This document shows, piece after piece, positions 25,401 through 32,327 of a stretch of 41,681 bases of DNA. This stretch comes from Aromatoleum toluolicum (lineage in GTDB: Bacteria; Pseudomonadota; Gammaproteobacteria; Burkholderiales; Rhodocyclaceae). The position numbers were made by a program, and so were the translations under genes. Each line of letters starts with the position of its first letter. The first letter of the stretch is position 1. The notes beneath the pieces were generated by a model. The model searched no databases and was not told the DNA's origin. It saw only the letters and a list, made by a program, of their open reading frames with translations. The stretch is taken from assembly GCF_012911005.2 (NCBI RefSeq), contig NZ_WTVS01000052.1, positions 1-41,681 on the forward strand. Direction: 5' to 3'.

Positions 25401-28312
25401 GGAACCAGTTCGCCATCGATCAGGCGGTGTGGCAGACGCAGCTGCAGCAAGGCAGCGCCGACAGCGACTGGCTGTGGGGCACGGAAGGTCAGGACGTGCT
25501 GCTGGGCGGCGCGGGCGACGACCAGCTGCTGGGCAACGGCGGCAATGACGTGCTCGACGGTGGAACGGGCAACGACCACCTCGACGGCGGCGCCGGTTCG
25601 GACACCTACGTGCTCGCCGCGGGCGGCGGCTCCGACACCATCGTCGACACCTACGCCTACTGGATGGAGCAGAACCGCATCGTCACCGCCCCGACCGTCG
25701 ACCCGAGCAAAGTGATCCTGGTGCGCGAACCGGGCGGCTACGACCAGTACGGCCAGTGGACGGGTGACCAGTACGTGCTGCGCCTGCTCGGCTCGCATGA
25801 CGAGCTGCGCTTCGCCCCGGGCACGATCCAGGAGATCCAGTTCGGCGACGGCACGGTGTGGGACCAGTTCGCCATCGACCAGGCGGTGTGGCAGACGCAG
25901 CTGCAGCAAGGCACGTCCGGCAACGACTGGCTGTGGGGTACGGAAGGGCAGGACGTGCTGCTGGGCGGCGCAGGCGATGACGAGCTGCAGGGCAGCGGCG
26001 GCAACGACGTGCTCGACGGCGGCGCCGGCAACGACAAACTCGATGGTGGCGCCGGCGCGGACACCTACGTGCTCGCCGCCGGCGGTGGCGCTGACACCAT
26101 TGTCGATGCGTATGCCTCCTGGATGGAACAGAACCGCATCGTCACCGCACCGGACGTCGATCCCGATCAGGTCACGCTGCTGTATCGTCCCGGCTCCTAT
26201 GATCCGTACATGGGCGGGGCGCAGCCCGAGCAGTATGTCCTGCGCATCGTCGGCTCGACCGACGAGCTGCGTTTTGCGCCCGGTGCGATCCAGGAAATCC
26301 AGTTCGGTGACGGTACGGTGTGGAACGCACAAATGATCTCGATGATGGCCGTGACGGACGTCAATGATCCGCCCAACGGAGAGGTCACGATCAGCGGGGC
26401 GCCGGTGCAGGGCGAAACGCTCGTTGCATCCAATACCCTGACGGATGCGGACGGTATGAGCGAGGTCCACTATCAGTGGCATGCCGACGGTGTCGCGATC
26501 GACGGTGCGATCGAAGATACCTACACCCTGTCGCAGGGTGATGTGGGCAAGACCATCACCGTCACCGCCTCCTACATGGATGGCTTCGGAACGCAGGTGA
26601 GCGTGGTCGGCTTCGCGATGGCGCCTGTCGCGAACCTCAACGATCTGCCGAGCGGTGAGGTGCTGGTAATGGGCGAGCCGGTGCAGGGGCAGACCCTGAC
26701 CGCAATCCACAACCTCGCAGACGCCGACGGACTGGGCGCACTCGGCTACCAGTGGAGTGTGGACGGCGCGGCGGTCGCAGGTGCCAACGAGAGCAGCTAC
26801 ACCCTCAAGCAGGGTGACGTGGGCAAGAGCGTTGCGGTCACCGTGAGTTATGTGGATGGCTTCGGCGCTGCGGAAAGCGTCGCAAGCGCGCCGACGGTTC
26901 CGGTCGAGAACATCAACGACCTGCCCACCGGAGAGGTCACGATCGATGGAGTCGTCATGCAGGGCCAGATCCTCACGGCGACCAGCAGCTTGGCCGATGA
27001 AGACGGAATCGGGCTGCTCCGCTACCAGTGGAGCGTCGATGGTGCCGCAATCTCCGGCGCGACGGAAAGCAGCTACATGCTTGCCGCAAGTGACGTCGGC
27101 AGGAGCATCTCCGTCACGGCCAGCTATGTCGACGGCTTCGGTACGACGGAAAGCGTCAATAGTCTCGCCACGGCCCCGGTGCTGCCCATCCCGAATCTCA
27201 CCCTGACCGGTGCCGGCGGCAACGATACGCTCTACGGCGATGGCGGTCACGACAGCCTCACCGGCCTTGGCGGGAGCGACACGCTGTACGGGCTCGACGG
27301 CAACGACATGCTGGATGGCGGAGCGGGAACGGACAACCTGCTGGGCGGGGAGGGCTCCGACCTGTATGTGATCAACCTCGCGTCGGATCACCTTGCGGCG
27401 GAGATCTCCGACACCGGCATGACGGGTACGGACGAAGTCCGCTTCGCGTCGGCATCCGCGAGCACATTGAAGCTCTACGCGTCCGACACCGGCGTCGAGA
27501 AGATCGTCGCGGGCACCGGCAGCGGAGCCACAGCAAACACCTCGGGTACGACGGCACTGAATGTCGATGCCTCGGCGGTGCTGAACGGCCTGACGCTGAT
27601 CGGCAATGCGGGTGCGAACACCCTGACCGGTACCGCCTACAGCGACACGCTCGACGGGGGCGCAGGTGGCGACAGGTTGACCGGCGGATACGGCGACGAC
27701 ACCTACGTCGTGGACAACATCAAGGATGTCGTCTCCGAGGGCAGCGTTTCGGGCGGCTCGGACACGGTGGTGTCGAGCATCGCCTACACCCTGGGCACAA
27801 ACGTCGAAAATCTCGTGCTGACGGGACAGTCCGGGCTGAGCGGAACGGGCAACTCGCTGGCGAACCGCCTGTCGGGCAGCGACGGTGCGGATACGCTGAA
27901 GGGGCTTGCAGGAAACGACGTCCTCCTGGGCGGTGCCGGGAACGACGTGCTGATCGGCGGTCTGGGCATGGACGAGCTGACAGGGGGGGCGGGCGCGGAC
28001 GTCTTCCGCTTCGAAAGCACCCTGGGCTCGACCAACATCGACACGATCACGGACTTCGACGGCACGAGCGACACGATCCAGCTGGAAAACCTGGTGTTCA
28101 AGAAGCTCGCGGCGACCGGCAGCCTCGCAGCTGCGAACTTCGTCGCCAGCGCCACGGGCGAGGCCGCCGATGCCAACGACTACGTGCTTTACAACACGAG
28201 CACGGGCGGCCTGTACTACGATGCGGACGGCAATGGAGCGGGCGCGGCCGTTCAGGTGGTGACGCTGACCGGCGCCCCGACCCTTGGCGCCGGGGACTTC
28301 ATCGTTACGTGA
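22457..28312 (+). CDS. Giant RTX-type calcium-binding repeat protein with Ig-like domains, probable type I secretion substrate
   Basis: A 1951-residue acidic protein. Residues 13-~1295 are nine tandem units (eight full, one partial), each with a haemolysin-type-related segment (ELRFNPGTIQEIQFGDGTVW) followed by about five RTX nonapeptides (GGAGDDQL, GNGGNDVL, GGTGNDKL type). Residues ~1303-1578 are three 92-residue Ig/cadherin-like repeats (QGETLVA, DADG, YQW, YTL, DVGK, DGFGT). The C-terminal ~370 residues hold further RTX blocks and end in the hydrophobic GDFIVT tail expected of a type I secretion signal. There is no N-terminal signal peptide, consistent with that route. No enzymatic domain is seen; adhesin or surface-layer roles are possible. 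ATG at 22457 has a poor ribosome site; GTG at 22409 is the alternative. No ABC exporter is nearby. Confidence 0.88.
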   Translation: MLDSLIFIDSFNNRIVTAPSIDPNQLVLYRDPYSNQYTIRLLGIDDELRFAPGTIQEIQFGDGTVWDQFAIDQAVWQTQLQQGTSGNDWLWGTEGQDVLLGGAGDDQLVGNGGNDVLDGGTGNDKLDGGAGADTYVLAAGGGSDTVMDGGAYWMEQNRIVTAPTIDPGQVMLVREPGGYDQYGQWTGDQYVLRLLGSHDELRFNPGTIQEIQFGDGTVWDQFAIDQAVWQTQLQQGTSGNDWLWGTEGQDVLLGGAGDDQLVGNGGDDVLDGGTGNDKLDGGAGADTYVLAAGGGSDTVVDTYAYWMEQNRIVTAPTIDPGQVMLVREPGGYDQYGQWTGDQYVLRLLGSHDELRFNPGTIQEIQFGDGTVWDQFAIDQAVWQTQLQQGTSGNDWLGGTEGQDVLLGGAGDDQLQGNGGNDVLDGGTGNDKLDGGAGSDTYVLAAGGGSDTVVDSYWMEQNRIVTAPTVDPSKVMLVREPGGYDQYGQWTGDQYVLRLLGSHDELRFNPGTIQEIQFGDGTVWDQFAMDQAVWQTQLQQGTSGNDWLGGTEGQDVLLGGAGDDQLLGNGGNDVLDGGTGNDHLDGGAGSDTYVLAAGGGSDTVVDTYAYWMEQNRIVTAPTVDPSKVMLVREPGGYDQYGQWTGDQYVLRLLGSHDELRFNPGTIQEIQFGDGTVWNQFAIDQAVWQTQLQQGSADNDWLWGTEGQDVLLGGAGDDQLLGNGGNDVLDGGTGNDHLDGGAGSDTYVLAAGGDSDTIVDTYAYWMEQNRIVTAPTVDPSKVMLVREPGGYDQYGQWTGDQYVLRLLGSHDELRFYPGTIQEIQFGDGTVWDQFAIDQAVWQTQLQQGSSGNDWLGGTEGQDVLLGGAGDDQLLGNGGNDVLDGGTGNDKLDGGAGSDTYVLAAGGGSDTVVDTYAYWMEQNRIVTAPTVDPSKVMLVREPGGYDQYGQWTGDQYVLRLLGSHDELRFNPGTIQEIQFGDGTVWNQFAIDQAVWQTQLQQGSADSDWLWGTEGQDVLLGGAGDDQLLGNGGNDVLDGGTGNDHLDGGAGSDTYVLAAGGGSDTIVDTYAYWMEQNRIVTAPTVDPSKVILVREPGGYDQYGQWTGDQYVLRLLGSHDELRFAPGTIQEIQFGDGTVWDQFAIDQAVWQTQLQQGTSGNDWLWGTEGQDVLLGGAGDDELQGSGGNDVLDGGAGNDKLDGGAGADTYVLAAGGGADTIVDAYASWMEQNRIVTAPDVDPDQVTLLYRPGSYDPYMGGAQPEQYVLRIVGSTDELRFAPGAIQEIQFGDGTVWNAQMISMMAVTDVNDPPNGEVTISGAPVQGETLVASNTLTDADGMSEVHYQWHADGVAIDGAIEDTYTLSQGDVGKTITVTASYMDGFGTQVSVVGFAMAPVANLNDLPSGEVLVMGEPVQGQTLTAIHNLADADGLGALGYQWSVDGAAVAGANESSYTLKQGDVGKSVAVTVSYVDGFGAAESVASAPTVPVENINDLPTGEVTIDGVVMQGQILTATSSLADEDGIGLLRYQWSVDGAAISGATESSYMLAASDVGRSISVTASYVDGFGTTESVNSLATAPVLPIPNLTLTGAGGNDTLYGDGGHDSLTGLGGSDTLYGLDGNDMLDGGAGTDNLLGGEGSDLYVINLASDHLAAEISDTGMTGTDEVRFASASASTLKLYASDTGVEKIVAGTGSGATANTSGTTALNVDASAVLNGLTLIGNAGANTLTGTAYSDTLDGGAGGDRLTGGYGDDTYVVDNIKDVVSEGSVSGGSDTVVSSIAYTLGTNVENLVLTGQSGLSGTGNSLANRLSGSDGADTLKGLAGNDVLLGGAGNDVLIGGLGMDELTGGAGADVFRFESTLGSTNIDTITDFDGTSDTIQLENLVFKKLAATGSLAAANFVASATGEAADANDYVLYNTSTGGLYYDADGNGAGAAVQVVTLTGAPTLGAGDFIVT
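22493..26340 (+). repeat. Nine tandem ~459-bp coding repeats in the RTX gene
   Basis: Anchoring on the AAC codon of NRIVTAP, units start at 22493, 22925, 23384, 23837, 24296, 24755, 25214, 25673 and 26132. Spacings are 432, 459, 453, 459, 459, 459, 459 and 459 bp, so the frame is always kept. The last unit stops after its GDGTVW segment. Units beginning at 24296 and 25214 differ at only three bases by eye, including shared rare synonymous choices, while the intervening units differ more. That pattern points to duplication of a two-unit, 918-bp block. Confidence 0.92.
26363..27190 (+). repeat. Three tandem 276-bp Ig-like repeats in the RTX gene
   Basis: Units start at 26363, 26639 and 26915 (the Asn codon of NDxP), giving an exact 276-bp (92-residue) period. 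Each has GEV, QGxxLTA, LADADG, YQWSVDG, SSYTL, DVGK and SYVDGFG. The copies are clearly diverged, unlike the 459-bp units, so they are older. Confidence 0.9.
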
Positions 28313-28344
28313 TGAGCGGGAAACGGCTCACGGGCTGAATCCGG

Positions 28345-28372
28345 TCGGCCGGACGTTACCGCGTCCGGCCGA
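28345..28372. terminator. 11-bp hairpin after the RTX gene
   Basis: TCGGCCGGACG (28345-28355) pairs perfectly with CGTCCGGCCGA (28362-28372) across a 6-nt loop, 32 bp after the RTX stop. Only a short T pair follows, so it is a terminator-like structure rather than a textbook intrinsic terminator. It lies between the convergent RTX and GG-peptide genes; nothing else is seen from 28313 to 28525. Confidence 0.6.
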
Positions 28373-28525
28373 TTCCATGCGGTCAGAGCTCCTGCAACGC
28401 GGTGGCGATGGCGCTACTTGCAAGCCACCCGGATGGTTGTTCCGCCCGAGTGGCTGCGGTTCAAACTCCCGGCGTCGACACGGTGATTACAAAATGGTCG
28501 GCGCTCACGGGACGCGATGATTGTC

Positions 28526-28747
28526 TCAAGGTACCGAGACCCAGCCCTCAAGCGCCTGATGGGCCGCCTCGTCCAGCGTCTTGGGACCGAAAGGATCGCC
28601 GTAGTTGCGATCCTGTCGGTCCTCCAACATCTGGCCGAGCATGCCGAGTCGGTTGGAATAGTCCCATATGCCGCCGCGCACGGCGCTCATGGCCTTGACG
28701 TCGAGCGTCTCGATGGCGGGCAGGTTGTGGATGATGAGATGGGTCAT
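28526..28747 (-). CDS. Small peptide with a double-glycine-type leader (possible bacteriocin/RiPP-like precursor)
   Basis: A 73-residue product. The first ~26 residues, MTHLIIHNLPAIETLD then KAMSAVRGG, look like a GG leader: hydrophobic and acidic positions followed by V-R-G-G at residues 23-26, the type cut by C39 peptidase-containing ABC exporters. The remaining ~47 residues (IWDYSNRLGMLGQMLEDRQD onwards) are hydrophilic, with no Cys and no Gly-rich helix, so it is not a typical class II bacteriocin core. ATG at 28747 has AGGAG seven bases upstream, a strong site. It follows the phosphatase gene on the same strand after 284 bp. No exporter, immunity or modification gene is next to it; the flavoprotein with a PqqD-like tail is 6.3 kb away. 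Confidence 0.7.
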   Translation of the reverse strand: MTHLIIHNLPAIETLDVKAMSAVRGGIWDYSNRLGMLGQMLEDRQDRNYGDPFGPKTLDEAAHQALEGWVSVP

Positions 28748-28817
28748 GATGGCTCTCCTGAGGCGTGTATCGCGTTTCTGCTGGTAGTGAGCTGGATGTT
28801 GCGCTCGCCACTCTTAT

Positions 28818-28833
28818 TGCAGAAAGCGCGCCA
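28818..28833 (-). promoter_or_regulatory. Candidate sigma-54 (-24/-12) promoter of the GG-leader peptide
   Basis: On the minus strand TGGCGCG, four bases, then CTGCA matches the sigma-54 consensus TGGCACG-N4-TTGCW in spacing and in the key GG and GC pairs, with two mismatches. It would start transcription near 28808, about 60 bases before the ATG. An A+T-rich block (28873-28892) lies just upstream and could be a factor-binding or UP-like region. No enhancer-binding protein is in the window. The 28748-29031 gap has no CDS. Confidence 0.35.
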
Positions 28834-29031
28834 GGGGCGCCATAAGCATCTTGAAAGAAGCGTAAGGGCCTGAAAATAAAAATAATGTGAAGGCGCATCG
28901 CTTGCGGCGAAGGCGATGTGGGTACCATTGGCGGACGCCAAGCGGTGGGCAATCCCCGACAGGTTCAGGTCAAGTGTTGGGTCTGTCACGTCACGGTTGG
29001 GCAGCCGACGCCGCATAAGGCAGGGGAGGGG

Positions 29032-30603
29032 CTAACGGGTGTCCCCTCGTGTGCTCGCGCGCGTCGGGCGCGTGGCGTCGATATCCCGGGCGGGTGGGCG
29101 CGCTCCCGGCGTGCGCAGCCGCGCGGCCGGAAACTCCTCCTGCCACAGGCGCGTGCCCGCGGCGTTCCACGCGGCGATGCGCAGCAACCGCGCGCCGGCC
29201 GGCCCGGAGAACTCCAGCGTGCAGAAGTTGCGCTGCGTGACCAGCGTCCCGGGCACCTCGCGCACCGGGAACGGGCGGGGATGCACGCGCGAGGTCAGCG
29301 GCGAGCAGGTCAGCTCGGTTAGCGGGTAGGTGCCGGGGCGCTCGCGCTCGGTCAGGTGGGTGTAGTGGATGTCGCCGGAGAGGAAGAACACGCCGTCGAT
29401 GCGCTCCGCAGCGAGCCAGTCGAGGAACGCGTGGCGCTCGCGCGGGAAGTTGTGCCAGCCCTCGCCGCCGCGCTGCTCGGGCGAGGGGCGGTCGCTGAGC
29501 ATGCGGCTGCCGTTGGCGACCAGCTTGAAGGTGGCGCGCGAGTCGCGCAGCGCGCCCTTGAGCCACTCGAGCTGCACCGCGCCCAACATCGTCCGCGTCG
29601 GGTCCGCGGCGGCATCGTCGTCGCGGTGGTAACGGTCATCGAGCAGGAACAGCTCGACGTCGCCGAGCGGCACCCGGGCGAAGGTCCCGCCGCCGTTGGG
29701 CAGTCCGTAGCTGGGGTTCGCCCAGTAGTCCTGGAACAGCTCTAGCGCCGTCGCCTTGAGCGCGAAGTCGCGGTTCGAGTTGTCCGGGCCGTAGTCGTGG
29801 TCGTCCCAGATGGCGACGTGCTGGCCGGTGCGCAGCAGCCGCTGCAGCGGCGCGAAGGCGCGCGTGATCGCCCAGCGCCGGTGCATCCGCGCGGCGGCCT
29901 CGTCCGCGGGCGCGAGGTCGTCGTCGCGGTAGTAGATGCTGTCGCCGAGCCACAGCATGACGTCGGGTCGCCGTGCGGCGATGGTATCGAAGATCTCGAA
30001 GCCGGCGCCGAAGGAGCCCTGCGTGACCGCGTAAGGGGGGTCGGGGACGTAGTTGCACGAGCCGGTGGCGATGACCAGCTCGCGAGGCGCGGTCGGATCC
30101 GCGGGCGCGGTGGTGAACGCGGGCACCTCGCCGTGCTCGACCGGGGTTCCGTCGAGCAGCACGCGGTAGGCGTAGCGGGTGGCGGCCTGCAGACCGTCGA
30201 GGTCGACGCGCGCGGTGTGGCCGCGCTCCGGGCTGACGGCGACCGGCGCGCTGCGCCGCGCCGCGTCGGGCTGCCCGTGCGGCCAGTACTCGAGCTGCAC
30301 CTGCGCGGGGGCGTCGGTCATCAGCCACACGCCGACGCGCGCGGCCGTCGCCGGGCCGGCCATCGGGCCGCCGGCCAGGGTGGCCGCGCTGGCGCCGGCC
30401 GCGTTCAGCGCCAGCAGCAGCCAGGGTAGCGCCAGGAGGCGCAGTACGCGCCACCCAGGCGTGGAACGGCGAACGTCCCGAACGACATTGCGCAACAGGC
30501 CGATATGGCGGATCAGCAGGTCATTGTCCCCGCGCTGCAGGGCATTGACCGTGAAAAACAACCAGGTGCCGCCGGGATGCCAGGCGCGTCGATAGTCGGG
30601 CAT
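29032..30603 (-). CDS. PhoD-like alkaline phosphatase/phosphodiesterase fused to a RAYT N-terminal fragment
   Basis: As read from ATG 30603 the protein has 523 residues. Residues ~53-73 (VLRLLALPWLLLALNAAGAS) are a signal-peptide-like hydrophobic segment; the mature part has an N-terminal beta domain and then a calcineurin-like PhoD domain with GSCNY, WLGDSIYYRDDD, IWDDHDYGPDNS, LLDDRYHRDDD and FLSGDIHYTHL metal-ligand motifs. Residues 1-~46 (MPDYRRAWHPGGTW, then NDLLIRHIGLLRNVVRDVRR) are instead the start of a REP-associated tyrosine transposase. No ATG, GTG or TTG start is evident near the hydrophobic segment, so the transposase fragment seems to supply the start codon. The signal would then be internal and may act as a membrane anchor, or export may be impaired. 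Twin arginines (RRSTPGW) precede the hydrophobic stretch but do not fit a good Tat motif. Confidence 0.8.
   Translation of the reverse strand: MPDYRRAWHPGGTWLFFTVNALQRGDNDLLIRHIGLLRNVVRDVRRSTPGWRVLRLLALPWLLLALNAAGASAATLAGGPMAGPATAARVGVWLMTDAPAQVQLEYWPHGQPDAARRSAPVAVSPERGHTARVDLDGLQAATRYAYRVLLDGTPVEHGEVPAFTTAPADPTAPRELVIATGSCNYVPDPPYAVTQGSFGAGFEIFDTIAARRPDVMLWLGDSIYYRDDDLAPADEAAARMHRRWAITRAFAPLQRLLRTGQHVAIWDDHDYGPDNSNRDFALKATALELFQDYWANPSYGLPNGGGTFARVPLGDVELFLLDDRYHRDDDAAADPTRTMLGAVQLEWLKGALRDSRATFKLVANGSRMLSDRPSPEQRGGEGWHNFPRERHAFLDWLAAERIDGVFFLSGDIHYTHLTERERPGTYPLTELTCSPLTSRVHPRPFPVREVPGTLVTQRNFCTLEFSGPAGARLLRIAAWNAAGTRLWQEEFPAARLRTPGARPPARDIDATRPTRASTRGDTR
30460..30603 (-). mobile_element. 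5' remnant of a REP-associated tyrosine transposase (RAYT, IS200/Y1-like)
   Basis: The first ~46 codons encode MPDYRRAWHPGGTW, FFTVN and a LLIRHIGLLRNVVRDVRR segment, which is the conserved start of RAYT proteins. The expected continuation with the HUH motif (xDAWVVLPDHxHxIW) and the catalytic tyrosine is missing: the frame passes directly into the phosphatase signal segment near 30455. The remnant cannot be active. A REP-like element lies 29 bp upstream in the same orientation, the usual arrangement for these genes. Confidence 0.75.
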
Positions 30604-30631
30604 GCCATCATGTTGCGCGGAACGCCATGGC

Positions 30632-30662
30632 GGCGCAATGCCCTTCGGTTCCTGCACCCTAC
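30632..30662 (-). repeat. REP-like element, copy 3, upstream of the RAYT remnant
   Basis: On the minus strand it begins GTAGGGTGCAGGAACCGAAG and ends CATTGCGCC, and is 31 nt long like copies 1 and 2. GGTGCA/GGCGCAAT-type arms pair imperfectly. Its head GTAGGG and its place just before the RAYT start support a REP relationship. The rest of the 30604-30852 gap holds no recognisable gene. Confidence 0.55.
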
Positions 30663-30852
30663 GGGATTGCCGTCGCGGCCGATCACAAAGCGCCACCGAA
30701 GTCGCGTATTTTCGAGTGGCTGAGTTGGGACGAGAATGGCCGATTGCGGCAAGGTGATCTGCAGTTCGCTGTCACGCGTCAGGCAAGCTTTTCACCGGTA
30801 CTGCGCGTAAGCTCGCGCAGCGCGGTGCATTCACAGGTTCGCCTTTAACGCC

Positions 30853-31359
30853 ATGACTACAATGATCCGGCCCGAGACAGCATTGGACGAGGAGGCAATC
30901 GAGCAAGTCACTCGACGGGCTTTTCTCTCTCATCCTTACAGCCATCAAACCGAGCAGTTCATCATCCGCGCCCTGCGGGCGGATCACGCACTGTCGGTAT
31001 CTCTGGTCGCCGAAGAGGCCGGCCGCGTCGTGGGGCACATTGCGCTGTCGCCAGTAAGTGTCAGTGATGGTGCTGCCGGCTGGTATGGACTTGGGCCGAT
31101 TTCGGTCGAGCCGGAGCGGCAAGGCCGTGGTATCGGGCGGGCGCTGATGGAAAGGGGGCTTGCCGAGCTCCGCAGGATCGGCGCGAACGGGTGTGTGCTC
31201 GTCGGTGATTCGGCGTTCTACACTCGTTTCGGGTTTGCGAGCAATCCGGCGCTCGTGCTTGAGGGCGTTCCGCCCGAGTACTTTCTTGCGCTGTCTTTGG
31301 GCACTGCTTCCGCTCTTGGCAATGTCCGGTTCCATCCGGCATTTCAGGCCACGAGCTGA
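30853..31359 (+). CDS. GNAT-family N-acetyltransferase (YhbS-like)
   Basis: A 168-residue protein with the GNAT acetyl-CoA fold: the substrate strand VVGHIALSPV, then LGPISVEPERQGRGIGRALM, which holds the pyrophosphate-binding Q/RxxGxG/A motif (RQGRGIG), then VLVGDSAFYTRFGF typical of the YhbS branch. Targets of this branch are not well defined. The start is either ATG 30853 or ATG 30862; neither has a clear ribosome site. Its stop codon is immediately followed by a scrap of an unrelated enolase-superfamily gene, so the 3' side is a rearrangement junction. Confidence 0.88.
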   Translation: MTTMIRPETALDEEAIEQVTRRAFLSHPYSHQTEQFIIRALRADHALSVSLVAEEAGRVVGHIALSPVSVSDGAAGWYGLGPISVEPERQGRGIGRALMERGLAELRRIGANGCVLVGDSAFYTRFGFASNPALVLEGVPPEYFLALSLGTASALGNVRFHPAFQATS

Positions 31360-31371
31360 CCCAACACTCCA

Positions 31372-31467
31372 TCGGGCTTCCACGGCTACGTCACGCTGCC
31401 CGACCTGCCGGGCATCGGCTTCGAGGGCAAGGCGGACCTGTATCGCGAGATGCAGAAACTGTCGGCC
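31372..31467 (+). pseudogene. C-terminal scrap of an enolase-superfamily (mandelate racemase/D-tartrate dehydratase-like) gene
   Basis: The frame just after the GNAT stop codon encodes SGFHGYVTLPDLPGIGFEGK and then ADLYREMQKLSA. The LPDxPGIGFE segment is the usual C-terminal end of mandelate racemase/muconate lactonising-type enzymes. No upstream barrel or metal ligands exist, so this is a deletion remnant of ~32 codons. It has no start of its own and runs on without its natural stop. It is 78 bp before the convergent SGNH hydrolase gene stop. Confidence 0.55.
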
Positions 31468-31544
31468 AGATCGCCGCGGCCCCGGTTGGGATCTTCGCTG
31501 CGTCGCTCGGCGGGTGAGGCTTTGGCCGACCTGGGAACTCGCGC

Positions 31545-32327
31545 CTACGCCAATCCGGCGTCCTCAAGCACCGGCTTCCAGCACCTATTCACGATCTTCC
31601 TGAACCCGGTCCCCTTCGGATGCAACTCGTTCGCCCAGTCCTTCGGTCCAAGCGTACCGCGGCTGTCCACGAGGAGCAGGTGGTTGGGGTCCCCTGGCGT
31701 GATCGCGGCGAGCATGTCGTGGAATGCGTCAATGAGGTATCTGACGCAGTCTTGCCGGAGTGCTTCCGGAACGTTGGCGGCGACGAGTGCGGGCTTGAGC
31801 CAACCGTCGGAACCGAACACGCCCCGTCCGTCGGGATTCGTGTAGTCGTAGCTGTGCATGACGATCTTGCAGTCAAGCGAGGTGTGGGTGTAGATGCGGC
31901 CGATCAGCGTGCGGTAGTGCTGATCCATCCGCAGGAGGAATCCTGAGAGGCCGCTATCGCCCGAGCGGAAACATTCCTCGGCGGACTGCGCGTCGGTACA
32001 GTCGAGATTCAGAAGCGGGCGCATGTCGTTGAGTCCCGCGAAATCGTTTCCGCCGCCGCTGATGAACGCCGCAGAAAGGCTCGATCCATAGAGACGCAGG
32101 GCGTCATTGACGCTTCGCTTGTACTTGCCTTCGACGTAGTCGAACGCCTCCGCGCCGTTCATACCCTTCGCAAGGATCACGTGTTCCTTCGTGTCGACCA
32201 GCGGGGCGAGATAGCTGGTGAGGCTTCCTCCCGGGAAGGGATACCAGAACCATGAGTCGCCGATCGCCAGAATCGTCGGTATGACGCCTGCGTTTCGCAT
32301 TGCCCCTTCGTCCCAGTAGATGCTCAT
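31545..32327 (-). CDS. SGNH/GDSL-type hydrolase
   Basis: A 260-residue protein with the SGNH blocks: GDSW (residues 23-26, nucleophile Ser 25), a Gly in the following region, GGGND (91-95, oxyanion Asn 94) and ELHP near the end (His 236, with E234 at the usual Asp position). Relatives are esterases or lipases. There is no signal peptide. ATG at 32327 follows AGAGGATGAGCC. The bases around its start (GAGCCATCATG) are identical to those around the start of the GG-leader peptide. It diverges from the Asp-box protein across a 399-bp gap. Confidence 0.83.
   Translation of the reverse strand: MSIYWDEGAMRNAGVIPTILAIGDSWFWYPFPGGSLTSYLAPLVDTKEHVILAKGMNGAEAFDYVEGKYKRSVNDALRLYGSSLSAAFISGGGNDFAGLNDMRPLLNLDCTDAQSAEECFRSGDSGLSGFLLRMDQHYRTLIGRIYTHTSLDCKIVMHSYDYTNPDGRGVFGSDGWLKPALVAANVPEALRQDCVRYLIDAFHDMLAAITPGDPNHLLLVDSRGTLGPKDWANELHPKGTGFRKIVNRCWKPVLEDAGLA

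Noticed and set aside
22493-26340. Regularly spaced repeats considered as a CRISPR-like or satellite array
   Set aside because: The period is 459 bp, all units keep the reading frame and encode RTX/haemolysin-type domains, so it is a coding repeat.
21812-27391. 1859-codon open frame on the minus strand, antisense to the RTX gene
   Set aside because: It is open only because the repeated units lack in-frame stops when read backwards; it also runs into the flavoprotein gene. The plus strand has clear RTX and Ig-like domains, and the minus product is a low-complexity repeat with no ribosome site.
28451-28500. GGTTCAAACTCC resembling a tRNA T-loop
   Set aside because: The flanking bases do not form a T-stem, and no acceptor, D or anticodon arms can be built around it.
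31450-31845. 131-codon plus-strand frame downstream of the GNAT gene
   Set aside because: Its first codons are the enolase-superfamily scrap, and the rest is antisense to the SGNH hydrolase; it is not a gene.
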